Under the pieces are notes generated by a model. It searched no databases, was not told the origin of the DNA, and saw nothing but the letters and a program-made list of their open reading frames with translations. Shown piece after piece: positions 51,155 through 60,935 of a DNA stretch of 64,000 nucleotides. Each line of letters opens with the position of its first letter. Within the stretch, counting starts at the first letter, position 1. The stretch is from Arthrobacter sp. C9C5. GTDB lineage: Bacteria > Actinomycetota > Actinomycetes > Actinomycetales > Micrococcaceae. The stretch spans positions 149,932 to 213,931 of the forward strand of contig NZ_JABFMX010000006.1 in NCBI RefSeq assembly GCF_013359735.1, in the 5' to 3' direction. Position numbers and translations under genes: made by a program.

Positions 51155-52225
51155 ATGCTGTTTTCCCAAATGACCCTCGGCCAGCTGGAACTACCGAACC
51201 GGCTCGTGATGGCGCCACTCACCCGCCTCCGCTCGGGCAAGGAAGGCGTCCCCGGACCGCTGGTTGTTGAGCACTATCGGCAGCGCGCCTCGCTCGGCCT
51301 GATTGTCAGCGAAGGCACCTACCCCAGCCCTGCCGGGCGAGGCTTCCCGGGCCAGCCAGGCCTGGTCACTGAGGAACAGCTGAAGGGCTGGGCCGACGTC
51401 ACCGCCGCCGTACACGCCGAGGGCGGAAGGATCTTTGCCCAGGTGATGCACGCCGGCCGCGTCACGCACGAGGACACCACCGGGGGCCACGAGGTCGTCG
51501 CCCCGAGCGCCATTGCCATCGACGGCGTGACCCGCACGTACGAGGGCAAGCAGGCGTTCCCTGTTCCCCGTGCCCTCACTACCGAAGAGCTGCCCGCGAT
51601 CCGTGAGGAGTTCGTGCAGGCCTCCCGCAACGCGATCGAAGCCGGCTTCGACGGCGTCGAACTCCACTCCGCCAACGGGTACCTGTTGCACGAGTTCCTG
51701 ACGCCGGCTGCAAACCAGCGCGACGACAGCTACGGCGGCTCACCCGAAAACCGCGCCCGCTTTGTCATCGAAGTGGCCCAGGCGGTCGTGGACGCCGTGG
51801 GCGCAGACCGCGTCGGCATCCGCATTTCGCCCGAGCACAACGTGCAGGGCGCCCTCGAGCTGGACGCCGCCGACGTCCGCGAGACCTACGGCTACCTGGT
51901 GGACGCCCTTGCTCCGCTGAAGCTGGCCTACCTCAGCGTGCTTCACAAGGAGCCCACGAGCGAACTGGTTCAGGAACTGCGCACGCGCTTCGATGGAACC
52001 TTCCTGCTGAACACCGGCTTCGGCGTCATCACGACCCCCGAAGAAGCCAAGTCGCTCGTCTCGGACGGCCACGCTGATGCTGTGGTCGTTGGACGCCCGG
52101 CCATCGCCAACCCGGATCTGGTTCGTCGCTGGCGCGAAGGCCTCCCCGTCAACGAGCCCGACGCGGGCACCTTCTACACCGACGGCGCCGAGGGTTACAC
52201 CGATTACCCGGCTTACCAAAACTAG
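51155..52225 (+). CDS. NADH:flavin oxidoreductase / ene-reductase (old yellow enzyme)
   Basis: A 356-aa FMN TIM barrel reducing activated C=C bonds. Seen: NRLVMAPLTRLRS, QVMHAGRVTHED, the active-site HSANGYLLHEFLTPAANQRDDSYGGSPENRARF with the His/Asn pair and Tyr, and the phosphate loop LNTGFGVITTPEEA with VVVGRPAIANPDL. It resembles the NemA/XenB class. ATG 51155 follows GAAAGGAAC. No regulator is adjacent. Confidence 0.93.
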   Translation: MLFSQMTLGQLELPNRLVMAPLTRLRSGKEGVPGPLVVEHYRQRASLGLIVSEGTYPSPAGRGFPGQPGLVTEEQLKGWADVTAAVHAEGGRIFAQVMHAGRVTHEDTTGGHEVVAPSAIAIDGVTRTYEGKQAFPVPRALTTEELPAIREEFVQASRNAIEAGFDGVELHSANGYLLHEFLTPAANQRDDSYGGSPENRARFVIEVAQAVVDAVGADRVGIRISPEHNVQGALELDAADVRETYGYLVDALAPLKLAYLSVLHKEPTSELVQELRTRFDGTFLLNTGFGVITTPEEAKSLVSDGHADAVVVGRPAIANPDLVRRWREGLPVNEPDAGTFYTDGAEGYTDYPAYQN

Positions 52226-52254
52226 GAGCGGGGCGCCGGCGTAATCACTCCCCG

Positions 52255-52390
52255 GACATGCCCAGTGCACGCCTCGAACAGTGGACAGAATCCCATTCTG
52301 TCCACTGTTCGCGCTTAAGGATGGGCATGTCCAGTGGGAGCTGCGAAGGACGGGCATGTCCAGTGGGAGGTGCGAAGGATGGGCATGTCC
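52255..52390. repeat. intergenic repeat cluster: hairpin plus 29-nt tandem units
   Basis: A perfect 17-bp inverted repeat (52275-52291 / 52295-52311, arm begins CGAACAGTGGACAGAAT, 3-nt loop) is followed by 29-nt direct units at 52317-52345 and 52346-52374 and a 16-nt partial at 52375-52390, each starting AAGGA(t/c)GGGCATGTCC. GGACATGCCC at 52255 is an inverted copy of GGGCATGTCC. It lies between convergent genes. A mobile REP-like family is suspected. Confidence 0.75.
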
Positions 52391-52391
52391 C

Positions 52392-55300
52392 CTAGGCGGC
52401 AACGGACACGGACCGCTGGCAGAGGCCGATGAAGCCGCCCAGCTGTTCCAGGCCTTCTGGATGGGTAGGCAGGTAGTTCGTCAGCTCCGGGGCGCGGACG
52501 ACCACGGCGCGCCACTGCCCGCGAGACACAGCCACGTTGATCCGGTTCCGGGAGAGCAGGAACTCCATGCCCCGGGGCGCCTCGGCCACCGCCGAACACG
52601 CCATGGACACGATCACCACCGCAGCTTCCTGGCCCTGGAACTTGTCCACGGTTCCGACCCGCACGCCTGATAGCCCGGCCCGGTCCAGGGCTTCGCGAAT
52701 CAGGTTCACCTGGGCGTTGTAGGCAGCCACCACAAGGATGTCCGAGGCTTCAAGGGGGCGCGACCCCTCCGCGGTGTGCCACGCCAGACCTAGGTGACGC
52801 CGCAGCTGCCGAACGACTTCGGCGGCTTCCTCCGGGGACGACGTCGTGTTGCCGCTGTGCGGCACCAACACCGTCTCGATCCCGGCGGGAACTCCCTCCA
52901 GTCGTCGAAGGTCAGCGGACGGCGCAGACCGCAGCCGGCCCTCGTAGGACAGCTCGGAGACCGCCAGGCACAGCTCGGAGTTCATCCGCCAAGAGTCGGC
53001 CAGGAAGTAGCCAAGCTCCGGCGGCAAGGTGGCGTGGCCCGCGGAGATCCAGCCCAAGGCCGACTCGTCGACCGGCTCGGGATGCTTGCCTTGGCTGACC
53101 TGCGGGAGCTGCTGCGGGTCTCCGAGCAGGAGCAGCCGGCTGCTGGACTGGGCGACCGCGAGCGTATTGGCCAGCGAGAACTGACCGGCTTCGTCAATCA
53201 CCAGCAAATCCAGTGAGCCGGCCGGGACGGTGGCGCCGGTCATGGTCCACGCCGTGCCGCCGACCAGGGCACCGCCGGGCGCGCTCAGCAGCGCCGCAAC
53301 GTCCCTGGCGGTACGAGCCTGCCACGGCAAGGGATTGTCGTGCTTCACGTCCTTCGCCACCACGGCGGGGCTGACCCCCGCTTTGATGACGGCGGTCGTC
53401 AGTAGGTTCTCCACCACGGCGTGGGACTGGCCGACGACGCCGACCTTCCAGCCACGGGAGACGAGCCGGGCGATGACGTGGGAACCCACATGGGTCTTGC
53501 CGGTGCCCGGGGGACCCTGCACGGCCACGTAGGAGTGGTCGAGTCCCAGGACCGCCGTCGTGATCGCATCGATGAAACGGTCCGGACCGTCGCCCGGCTG
53601 CGGCAGTGACTCGCCGCCGCTCAGCCGTGGCGGCAGCTGCCGGACGAGGTCAAGGGCAGGGTGGCGGGGGATGGAACCGGACCGCAGGCCCTCGGCAACC
53701 ATGTCGGCGAGTGACTCCAGCGCCTGCTCCAGGCTTTTGGTGGCGAGCGGCTGGTCCTCGGTCAGCGCGATGGGCACGTCGTTGTGGGGCGATACGTTTC
53801 GGTGCAGCCGGTCCCGAATGATGACGGTGTCCTTGCCGTCCTCGTGCCCGAGTTCCAGGACCTCCGTGCCGAACCAGCCGCTTCGGCCGGCACCGTTCTT
53901 GCCCGTGCCCTCCAGCCCCGCGGGAAGCGGAAGCCCGTACATGCGGAACCATTTGCTGCCTTCGCGCAAATCCGAGCCGGGGCTCACAGTGCCGGTCAGC
54001 CGGACCCGCCGCTCCGGAAGCTTCCGGCCTTCTTGCTGCCAGTCGTCGAGGATCTCGGCGGAATCAACAAGGAAGACGTTCCGGTCCCGCTCGTGCGTGT
54101 CCGGACCTTGCTCGCACCGGTCGAAATGCGCCCACCAGAAGGACTTGCGCTCCCGGCGGTGGTAGCTCACAGCCGCCGCCAGCATGGCGACGGCCTTGCG
54201 GTCCTCCTCGGACAGGCCGCTCCCGGGCTCGGCAAAGGCCAGCAACGCCAGCTCGGCCTGGCCAAGCGCGGCAGCAGCGGCCGGAGAGTCGACGTCATCC
54301 GCGGCGCCCGCCGGCCCGGAGCCGGCGCCCCCGGCCGGACCGGACCCGGCGCCCCCGGCCGGACCGGACCCGGCGCCGCCCGGCCCGGTCCCCGCCCCGC
54401 CCGGCTCGATCCCGCGTTCCTTGGCCCGCTGCAGCAGCCAGTTCCGCAGCTCCAGCGTCGAGAGGCAGTCGTATTCGTTGTAGTCGGAGATGCCGGCGAG
54501 GATCCTCGCGGCGTCCTCGGTCCGGCCGGCGTCGCGCGCCTCGCAGTAGTGCGCGTAGGCAACAACGGAGGCGCCGGCGTCCTTCACATCGCCCGTGCGG
54601 AGGTTCGTGCCCATGTAGAGCGGCTCGAGCTTCTTGATGCTGTACGAGTTTTCCGAGATGCGGATGCTGTTCCGGACCGTCTGGTAGAGGTCAACCAGCA
54701 GGCCCTCGCGGAGCCACTCGTCCACAATGTCTTCGCCGGCCACATGCTGCACGGAGAGCTTGCGGAGCGCCGTCTTCTCATAAGGGGCGTAGTGGTAGAC
54801 GTGCATATCGGGGTAGTCCCGCCGGCGCTGCTCCACGTAGTCCAGGAAGTCGAGGAACGCCTGCTTCTCCGCCGCCCGGCTGTGCGCCCAGAACGGCCGG
54901 AACACGCCCGGAACGCCCGGCCCGGTGGGTGCCTCGATGACCCCGAAAAGGTACTCCAGCCCCCACATCCCGGTGGCGCTGTCCTGCCACAGCGGATCGC
55001 CCTCGAAGTCGAAGAAAATGTCGCCCGGACTGGGCGGCGGAAGTTCAGCCAGGGTGTTTTGCGGCAGGACGCCGTAGCGCAGCGTGTGCTCTTCGCCGTC
55101 CTTGCGGTAATGGACCTCCCCGTCGGCCGGCCCAACGCCGCTCTGCATTCGGGCCTGCTCCTGCAGCCGCAGGAGCGCGGGCGTCGGTTTGGCGAGCGTC
55201 GCCTGCGCCAGCTCCGTGACGGTCTGAATACCCAGATCGTGCAAGTTCTTGCGCTGCACCGAGTTCATCCGCGCCACCAGAAGCAGATCGTCGGTGGCCT

Positions 55301-56168
55301 TGACCTGTTCCTGGCAGTAGTCGCACCGGCCGCAGGCGGTGACATCCTCCGTCCCCCAGCGCACAGCCTCGGCATGCGCGATGTGCGCGGCCGTCAGGGC
55401 GAGAAAACGTTCGCGGCGTTCCCGGAAGACCGGCAGGATCTCGGCGAGTTTGTGGTGGCTGCGGACGTAGTCGTAGCCGCCGTGGGCCAGTTGCACCGTG
55501 GCGCCGAGAACGAGCGTCACCGACGGGTCCACCGGTATGCCAGCCTTGAGCAACTGGTCGCCGTAGGCGGCGAGCTGCAGCAGGGCGGTCACCTTGGCGT
55601 GGCGGGCCAGTTTCGTGTCGAACACGGCGTAGCCGCCGTCGGCCTGCCGCACCAGGAAGTCGGAACGGCCGTGGAACTGGCCGTCAAAGAACGCGGCCTG
55701 GAAGACGACGTCGGCGCCCGCCCGCAGCGCCTCGATGGACTCGTGGTGCTTGGCCTCCAAGGTGGCGCGGTCCATGGCAGTGGCGGGAACGACGTCGTAC
55801 ACGCCGCGCCCGCGGGCGGGGTCCCAGGTGCCGAACTCGCCCACGAACCCGTCCAGGACCTTGCGCTCGTGAACGTCACCCAGCACGGCCGCGTGCTGGA
55901 GCATCTCGTCGGGGCCGAAGTCAGCCTTGGGGGCGCGGCCCAGCTTTTCGTCGAGTTTCCGAAGCAGCTGGTACTCGCAGCCCACTGCCACCACAAGGTC
56001 GCTCGCGGAGTAGACCAGATCCGGTGCCGCACCCGGTACTTCCGGTTCAAGAAAAAACACTGCGCCCCCGCTTTGCTTGGCTCTGGCCGATTGACTCTTT
56101 TTGACCGCCCGGCCGGGTCCCGACGCCGTCGATCTCTCTTCTGCCAAGCTACCAAAGCCCTCTGACAC
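52392..56168 (-). CDS. TM0106-family RecB-like nuclease fused to SF1 helicase
   Basis: A 1258-aa protein. Residues ~50-290 are a RecB-type nuclease region (VYSASDLVVAVGCEYQLL, GRSDFLVRQADGGYAVFDTKLARHAK) with a four-Cys/Fe-S-like segment (TACGRCDYCQEQV). The middle (~380-560) has an RNase H-like fold (IFFDFEGDPLW, VYHYAPYEKTAL, YNEYDCLSTLELRNW). The C-terminal half is a Dna2/Upf1-like helicase: GPPGTGKTHVGSHVI near 885, VIDEAGQFSLANTLA near 985, GDPQQLPQVSQG and GTVDKFQGQEAAVVIVS. A GSGPAGGA-repeat linker interrupts the middle. GTG 56168 has weak start signals. Role in repair or defence unknown. Confidence 0.88.
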   Translation of the reverse strand: MSEGFGSLAEERSTASGPGRAVKKSQSARAKQSGGAVFFLEPEVPGAAPDLVYSASDLVVAVGCEYQLLRKLDEKLGRAPKADFGPDEMLQHAAVLGDVHERKVLDGFVGEFGTWDPARGRGVYDVVPATAMDRATLEAKHHESIEALRAGADVVFQAAFFDGQFHGRSDFLVRQADGGYAVFDTKLARHAKVTALLQLAAYGDQLLKAGIPVDPSVTLVLGATVQLAHGGYDYVRSHHKLAEILPVFRERRERFLALTAAHIAHAEAVRWGTEDVTACGRCDYCQEQVKATDDLLLVARMNSVQRKNLHDLGIQTVTELAQATLAKPTPALLRLQEQARMQSGVGPADGEVHYRKDGEEHTLRYGVLPQNTLAELPPPSPGDIFFDFEGDPLWQDSATGMWGLEYLFGVIEAPTGPGVPGVFRPFWAHSRAAEKQAFLDFLDYVEQRRRDYPDMHVYHYAPYEKTALRKLSVQHVAGEDIVDEWLREGLLVDLYQTVRNSIRISENSYSIKKLEPLYMGTNLRTGDVKDAGASVVAYAHYCEARDAGRTEDAARILAGISDYNEYDCLSTLELRNWLLQRAKERGIEPGGAGTGPGGAGSGPAGGAGSGPAGGAGSGPAGAADDVDSPAAAAALGQAELALLAFAEPGSGLSEEDRKAVAMLAAAVSYHRRERKSFWWAHFDRCEQGPDTHERDRNVFLVDSAEILDDWQQEGRKLPERRVRLTGTVSPGSDLREGSKWFRMYGLPLPAGLEGTGKNGAGRSGWFGTEVLELGHEDGKDTVIIRDRLHRNVSPHNDVPIALTEDQPLATKSLEQALESLADMVAEGLRSGSIPRHPALDLVRQLPPRLSGGESLPQPGDGPDRFIDAITTAVLGLDHSYVAVQGPPGTGKTHVGSHVIARLVSRGWKVGVVGQSHAVVENLLTTAVIKAGVSPAVVAKDVKHDNPLPWQARTARDVAALLSAPGGALVGGTAWTMTGATVPAGSLDLLVIDEAGQFSLANTLAVAQSSSRLLLLGDPQQLPQVSQGKHPEPVDESALGWISAGHATLPPELGYFLADSWRMNSELCLAVSELSYEGRLRSAPSADLRRLEGVPAGIETVLVPHSGNTTSSPEEAAEVVRQLRRHLGLAWHTAEGSRPLEASDILVVAAYNAQVNLIREALDRAGLSGVRVGTVDKFQGQEAAVVIVSMACSAVAEAPRGMEFLLSRNRINVAVSRGQWRAVVVRAPELTNYLPTHPEGLEQLGGFIGLCQRSVSVAA

Positions 56169-56215
56169 TCAAACACTGGCCGTCGTCGTAGGAGCGGCGT
56201 AAGGTCAGCAAGACC

Positions 56216-56860
56216 ATGACCGAACAACAACCCTTCGAGCTGGTCCGCAGCTACCCTCACTTCGAGCTGCGCCGCTATCCGGCGCACGTCGTCGCCGAGA
56301 TCCGGGTCAATGCGAGCTTCGACCGCGCCGGAAACGCGGCCTTCCGCCACCTGTTCAACTACATCAGCGGCAGCAACAGCGCGTCGCAGAAGCTGGCGAT
56401 GACCGCCCCGGTGATCCAAGGGACCGGAAGCCCGGGAACCGGAGGCCAGGCGAGCCGGGGCAACGGCCCCTCGCAGAAGCTGGCGATGACCGCTCCGGTG
56501 CTCCAAAGCGGTCCGTTGCCCGGGAAAGATGCGCCGGCTGACTTTGTGGTCGCCTTTGTACTCCCCGCGGGCATGAGCGCCGAAACTGCTCCGGTCCCGA
56601 CCGACCCCCAGGTCAGGATCCGGGCCGTCCCGGGCTCGCTGGCCGCGGCGCTGCGCTTCTCCGGCAGCGGCTCGGAAACCGCCTTCGCGCGGCGCAACGA
56701 CGGGCTGCAGTCGGCGCTGACCCTCGCCGGACTGACGGCGGTGGGGCCGCCGAGGTTTGCCCGCTTTGACCCGCCGTTCAAGCCGTGGTTCCTGCGTCGC
56801 AACGAGGTCGTGCAGGACGTGCAGGAGACCCCCGACGCTAAGGAAACGCCCGGCCCCTGA
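56216..56860 (+). CDS. SOUL family heme-binding protein
   Basis: A 214-aa SOUL/HBP-type protein: PFELVRSYPHFELRRYPAHVVAEI at the N-terminus, FRHLFNYISGSN, then the family's AMTAPV motif occurring twice (SQKLAMTAPVIQ and SQKLAMTAPVLQ) around a Gly-rich loop, and the C-terminal FDPPFKPWFLRRNEV. Heme binding is inferred from the family. Divergent from the helicase-nuclease gene. Confidence 0.85.
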   Translation: MTEQQPFELVRSYPHFELRRYPAHVVAEIRVNASFDRAGNAAFRHLFNYISGSNSASQKLAMTAPVIQGTGSPGTGGQASRGNGPSQKLAMTAPVLQSGPLPGKDAPADFVVAFVLPAGMSAETAPVPTDPQVRIRAVPGSLAAALRFSGSGSETAFARRNDGLQSALTLAGLTAVGPPRFARFDPPFKPWFLRRNEVVQDVQETPDAKETPGP

Positions 56861-56883
56861 CCCGGGTAAGGCAAAATGGCTGG

Positions 56884-59319
56884 GTGAGCCAACTCCCGCA
56901 GCACCCCGCCGTGACCACCCCGATTGAAACCCAGATTGCCGCCGAGCTCGGCGTGAAACCCTGGCAGGTGAAGGCGGCGGTGGAGCTGCTCGACGCCGGC
57001 TCCACGGTGCCGTTCATCGCCCGCTACCGCAAGGAAGCCACCGGCACCCTGGATGACACCCAGCTCCGCGGGCTCGAGGAGCGGCTGCGCTACCTGCGCG
57101 AGCTGGAGGACCGGCGTCGGACCATTCTGGAAGCGATCGCCGCCCAAGGGGCGCTGACCCCGGAGCTGCAGGCCGCCGTCGTCGGCGCCGACACCAAGTC
57201 GCGGCTGGAGGACATCTACCTGCCGTTCAAGTCGAAGCGACGCACCAAGGCCCAGATCGCCCGGGAGGCCGGCCTGGAACCGCTCGCGGACTCATTGCTG
57301 AAGCGGCCGGAGCGGGACCCGGAACGCGAAGCCGCCCGGTACCTGAACGCCGAACATGCCATCGGTGACGCCGCCGCGGCGCTGGCCGGAGCCCGGTCCA
57401 TCCTTGTCGAGCGCGTCGCGCAGGACGCTGACCTGGCCGCCACCCTGCGGGAGCGGCTCTGGACCCAGGGCCGGATGGTGTCGCGGGTCAAGAAGGGCAA
57501 GGAGGCCGAGGGGCAGAAGTTCAAGGACTACTTCGAGTTCTCCCAGGCCCCCTCCGGGATGCCCTCCCACCGGGTCCTCGCGCTGCTGCGCGGTGAGAAG
57601 GACGGCGTGCTGGAACTGGATCTCAGCGAAGCGGAACCGGACGACGACGCCGCCCTGGCCGCCGCCCGCGGCCGGTACGAGGCCGCCGTGGCCAGGTTCC
57701 TTGGGGTCGCCGACCGCGGCCGGCCCGCCGATGCCTGGCTGCTGCAGACCGCGCAGCAGGCGTGGCGTTCGCGGGTGCTCAGCCGCCTGAGCGGCGACCT
57801 GCGCAGCCGGATGTTCGCCGCGGCCGAGGACGAGGCCGTCCGGGTGTTCGCCGCGAACCTGCGGGACGTGCTGCTTGCCGCGCCCGCCGGCAACCGCGCC
57901 ACGCTGGGCCTGGACCCGGGGCTGCGCACCGGCGTGAAAGTCGCCGTCGTGGACGGGACCGGCAAGGTGGTCGCGACGGACACGGTCTACCCGCACGCCC
58001 CGGCACGGAAATGGGACGAGGCGCTGCGCACGCTCCTGGCGCTGGCCCGGAAGCACGGGGTTGAACTCGTGGCGATCGGCAACGGCACCGCCTCGCGCGA
58101 GACGGACAAGCTCGCGGCGGAGCTGATCAAGCAGCTCGGCGCGGACGCCGGCAGCGCCCCGCAAAAACTCGTCGTCTCCGAGGCCGGCGCGTCCGTGTAC
58201 TCGGCGTCGGCACTCGCCGCGGCCGAACTGCCCGGCATGGATGTGTCGCTGCGCGGCGCGGTGTCGATCGCCCGGCGGCTGCAGGACCCGCTCGCGGAAC
58301 TGGTCAAGATCGAGCCGAAGTCGATCGGCGTCGGGCAGTACCAGCACGACGTCACGGCGGCGAAGCTGGACCGCAGCCTCGACGCCGTCGTCGAGGACTG
58401 CGTCAACGCCGTCGGGGTGGACGTCAACACCGCCTCACCCGCGTTGCTGAGCCGGGTGGCCGGCGTCGGGCCGCTGCTGAGCGAGAACATTGTGGCGTAC
58501 CGGAACGAGCATGGTCCCTTCAACAAGCGCAGCGAGCTGAAGAAGGTGCCCCGGCTGGGTGCGAAGGCTTTTGAACAGTGCGCCGGTTTCCTGCGGATCA
58601 GCGGGGGAGCGGAGCCGCTGGACGCCTCCAGTGTGCACCCGGAGGCGTACCCGCTGGCGCGGAAGATCAAGGCCGCGGCCAGCGACGGTCAGCGCGGCGG
58701 CCTGTCCGCGCTCAATCCACAGGACTTCGTGGACAGCTCGTTCGGCCTGCCCACCGTGCGGGACATCATCGCCGAGCTGGAAAAACCCGGCCGGGACCCG
58801 CGGCCCGCGTTTGCGGCGGCGACGTTCCGGGAGGGGATCGAGAAGATCTCCGACCTCAAACCCGGCATGGTGTTGGAGGGTACGGTGACCAACGTGGCGG
58901 CGTTCGGCGCCTTCGTGGACGTCGGAGTGCACCAGGACGGGCTGGTACACGTCTCCGCGCTCGCCAACCGGTTCGTCTCCGACCCGCGCGAGGTGGTCAA
59001 GTCCGGCCAGGTGGTCCGGGTCAAGGTGCTGGAGGCCGATCCGGAGCGGAAACGCATCTCGCTGACGCTGAGGCTCGATGACGAACCGGCGGTCCCCGGC
59101 AGGCGGCCGACGGCGGCGGGTTCGCAGGACCGGGGCCGTCAGGGCCAGGCGAAGCCACCGCAGCCCAAGTCCGCCGCCAAGCCGGCCCCCGCCAGGCAGG
59201 GCTCACCCAAATCGGGCCCCAAAGCGGCCCCGGCCTCGGCGCCCAAAGCGGCCCCGGCCTCGGCCCCGGCCAACACCGCGATGGCCGAAGCGCTCCGCCG
59301 GGCCGGGCTGGCGAAGTAG
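56884..59319 (+). CDS. tex: Tex family transcription accessory protein / S1 RNA-binding
   Basis: An 811-aa protein in the standard Tex order: N-terminal helical region (VPFIARYRKEATGTLDD), YqgF/RNase H-like fold (LGLDPGLRTGVKVAVVDGTG), helix-hairpin-helix pairs (ASPALLSRVAGVGPLLSENIV, FNKRSELKKVPRLGAKAFEQ) and an S1 domain (GMVLEGTVTNVAAFGAFVDVGVHQDGLVH). The last ~80 residues are a Pro/Ala/Lys-rich tail with an APASAPKA repeat. GTG start at 56884. Binds nucleic acid and the transcription machinery. Confidence 0.95.
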   Translation: MSQLPQHPAVTTPIETQIAAELGVKPWQVKAAVELLDAGSTVPFIARYRKEATGTLDDTQLRGLEERLRYLRELEDRRRTILEAIAAQGALTPELQAAVVGADTKSRLEDIYLPFKSKRRTKAQIAREAGLEPLADSLLKRPERDPEREAARYLNAEHAIGDAAAALAGARSILVERVAQDADLAATLRERLWTQGRMVSRVKKGKEAEGQKFKDYFEFSQAPSGMPSHRVLALLRGEKDGVLELDLSEAEPDDDAALAAARGRYEAAVARFLGVADRGRPADAWLLQTAQQAWRSRVLSRLSGDLRSRMFAAAEDEAVRVFAANLRDVLLAAPAGNRATLGLDPGLRTGVKVAVVDGTGKVVATDTVYPHAPARKWDEALRTLLALARKHGVELVAIGNGTASRETDKLAAELIKQLGADAGSAPQKLVVSEAGASVYSASALAAAELPGMDVSLRGAVSIARRLQDPLAELVKIEPKSIGVGQYQHDVTAAKLDRSLDAVVEDCVNAVGVDVNTASPALLSRVAGVGPLLSENIVAYRNEHGPFNKRSELKKVPRLGAKAFEQCAGFLRISGGAEPLDASSVHPEAYPLARKIKAAASDGQRGGLSALNPQDFVDSSFGLPTVRDIIAELEKPGRDPRPAFAAATFREGIEKISDLKPGMVLEGTVTNVAAFGAFVDVGVHQDGLVHVSALANRFVSDPREVVKSGQVVRVKVLEADPERKRISLTLRLDDEPAVPGRRPTAAGSQDRGRQGQAKPPQPKSAAKPAPARQGSPKSGPKAAPASAPKAAPASAPANTAMAEALRRAGLAK

Positions 59320-59539
59320 GCACGCTCCAACCTCCGGATACCGTTTATCGCGAAAAAGCTACCGCTCGTCGTGAATCCAGCCCGGTTTGGAGCAGAAAGC
59401 TCACGCTACGGTGTGATCTGCACCATGATTGCCGGAGGCAACGGCCCCGAACGGAGGTCTTTAGCCTCTATTCCGCTGGGTCAGGCGCTGTGGGGAGCGC
59501 CGAGACACCGACGTCTTTCGACAAGCAAGGGGAGCAGTT

Positions 59540-60934
59540 ATGGGTTGGCTGGACCGTGAACGAACAATCGCCCCGCCGGGGTTCAATCGGTGGCTCGTGC
59601 CGCCCGCGGCGCTCGCCGTCCACCTGTGCATCGGCCAGGCGTACGCGACGAGCGTCTACAAGACGGCGCTGGTCAAGCACTTCGGCGCCAGCCTGACCGA
59701 GATCGGCGTCATCTTCTCCATCGCGATCGTGATGCTCGGCCTGTCCGCCGCGATCATGGGCACCTGGGTGGATAAGAACGGCCCGCGCAAGGCGATGTTC
59801 ACCTCCGCCATGTTCTGGGCGAGCGGCTTCCTGATCGGCTCGCTCGGCATCTTCACCCACCAGCTCTGGCTCGTCTACCTCGGCTACGGCGTGGTCGGCG
59901 GCATCGGACTGGGTATCGGCTACATCTCGCCCGTGTCCACCCTGATCAAGTGGTTCCCGGACCGCCCGGGACTCGCCACCGGCATGGCCATCATGGGCTT
60001 CGGCGGCGGCGCGCTGATCGCCAGCCCCGTCTCCACCGCGCTGCTGAAGATGTACGACCCCAACTCCGGCGCCAAGGGCTGGATCGCCAGCGGCGACTCG
60101 GTCGGCAAGCTCTTCCTGACCCTCGCCGTCGTCTACCTCGCGTACATGCTCTTCGGCGCCTTCACCATCAAGGTGCCCGCTGACGGCTGGAAGCCGGTCG
60201 GCTTCGACCAGTCCAAGGTCAAGGCGTCCAAGCTGGTCACCACGGACAACGTCTCGGCGAAGAATGCCGTCAAGACCAGGCAGTTCTGGCTGGTGTGGAT
60301 CGCACTGTTCTGCAACGTCACCGCCGGCATCGGCATCCTGGAGCAGGCTGCCCCGATGATCCAGGACTTCTTCCGGAAGTCCGACGGCGTGTCCCTGGTC
60401 AGTGCCGGCGTCGCCGCCGGCTTCGTGGGACTGCTCTCCATCGGCAACATGGCCGGACGCTTCGCCTGGTCGGCGACCTCCGATGTGACCGGCCGCAAGC
60501 GCATCTACATGGTGTACCTCGGCGTCGGCGCGGTGCTCTACACGGTGCTGGCGCTGGCCGGGTCCTCGACCACGTTCCTCTACGTGGTGCTCGCGTTCTT
60601 CATCATCTCCTTCTACGGCGGCGGCTTCGCCACGGCTCCGGCCTACCTGCGTGACCTCTTCGGCACCTTCCAGGTCGGCGCCATCCACGGCCGGCTGCTG
60701 ACCGCCTGGTCCGCTGCCGGCGTCGCCGGACCGCTGATCGTCAACGCTTTCCTGGACGCCCAGGGCAAGCCCGGCCAGCTGAATGCCGCGTCCTACCAGC
60801 CCGCGCTGCTGACCATGGTGGCGCTGCTGGTGATCGGCTTTGTGGCCAACCTGCTGGTCAAGCCGGTCGACGCACGATTCCACGAACCCCGCCCGGACCG
60901 CGAGCGGTCTGCCGAACCCGCCATGGAGGCCTGA
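59540..60934 (+). CDS. OFA-type MFS transporter (oxalate:formate antiporter family)
   Basis: A 464-aa, 12-helix MFS: NRWLVPPAALAVHLCIGQAY at TM1, GPRKAMFTSAMFWASGFLIG, GIGLGIGYISPVSTLIKWFPDRPGLATGMAIMGFGGGALI, and QFWLVWIALFCNVTAGIGILEQAAPMIQ, which are OFA hallmarks. Members exchange or import small carboxylates (oxalate, formate, lactate, pyruvate). AAGGGGAGC precedes the ATG. A 47-aa companion subunit follows directly, as in many actinobacterial OFA loci. Confidence 0.92.
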   Translation: MGWLDRERTIAPPGFNRWLVPPAALAVHLCIGQAYATSVYKTALVKHFGASLTEIGVIFSIAIVMLGLSAAIMGTWVDKNGPRKAMFTSAMFWASGFLIGSLGIFTHQLWLVYLGYGVVGGIGLGIGYISPVSTLIKWFPDRPGLATGMAIMGFGGGALIASPVSTALLKMYDPNSGAKGWIASGDSVGKLFLTLAVVYLAYMLFGAFTIKVPADGWKPVGFDQSKVKASKLVTTDNVSAKNAVKTRQFWLVWIALFCNVTAGIGILEQAAPMIQDFFRKSDGVSLVSAGVAAGFVGLLSIGNMAGRFAWSATSDVTGRKRIYMVYLGVGAVLYTVLALAGSSTTFLYVVLAFFIISFYGGGFATAPAYLRDLFGTFQVGAIHGRLLTAWSAAGVAGPLIVNAFLDAQGKPGQLNAASYQPALLTMVALLVIGFVANLLVKPVDARFHEPRPDRERSAEPAMEA

Positions 60935-60935
60935 G

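Noticed and set aside
52317..52390. 29-nt direct repeats resembling CRISPR repeats in length
   Set aside because: The units are directly adjacent with no spacers, there are only two and a half copies, and no cas genes are nearby; the RecB-like gene downstream is not a Cas4 of an array.
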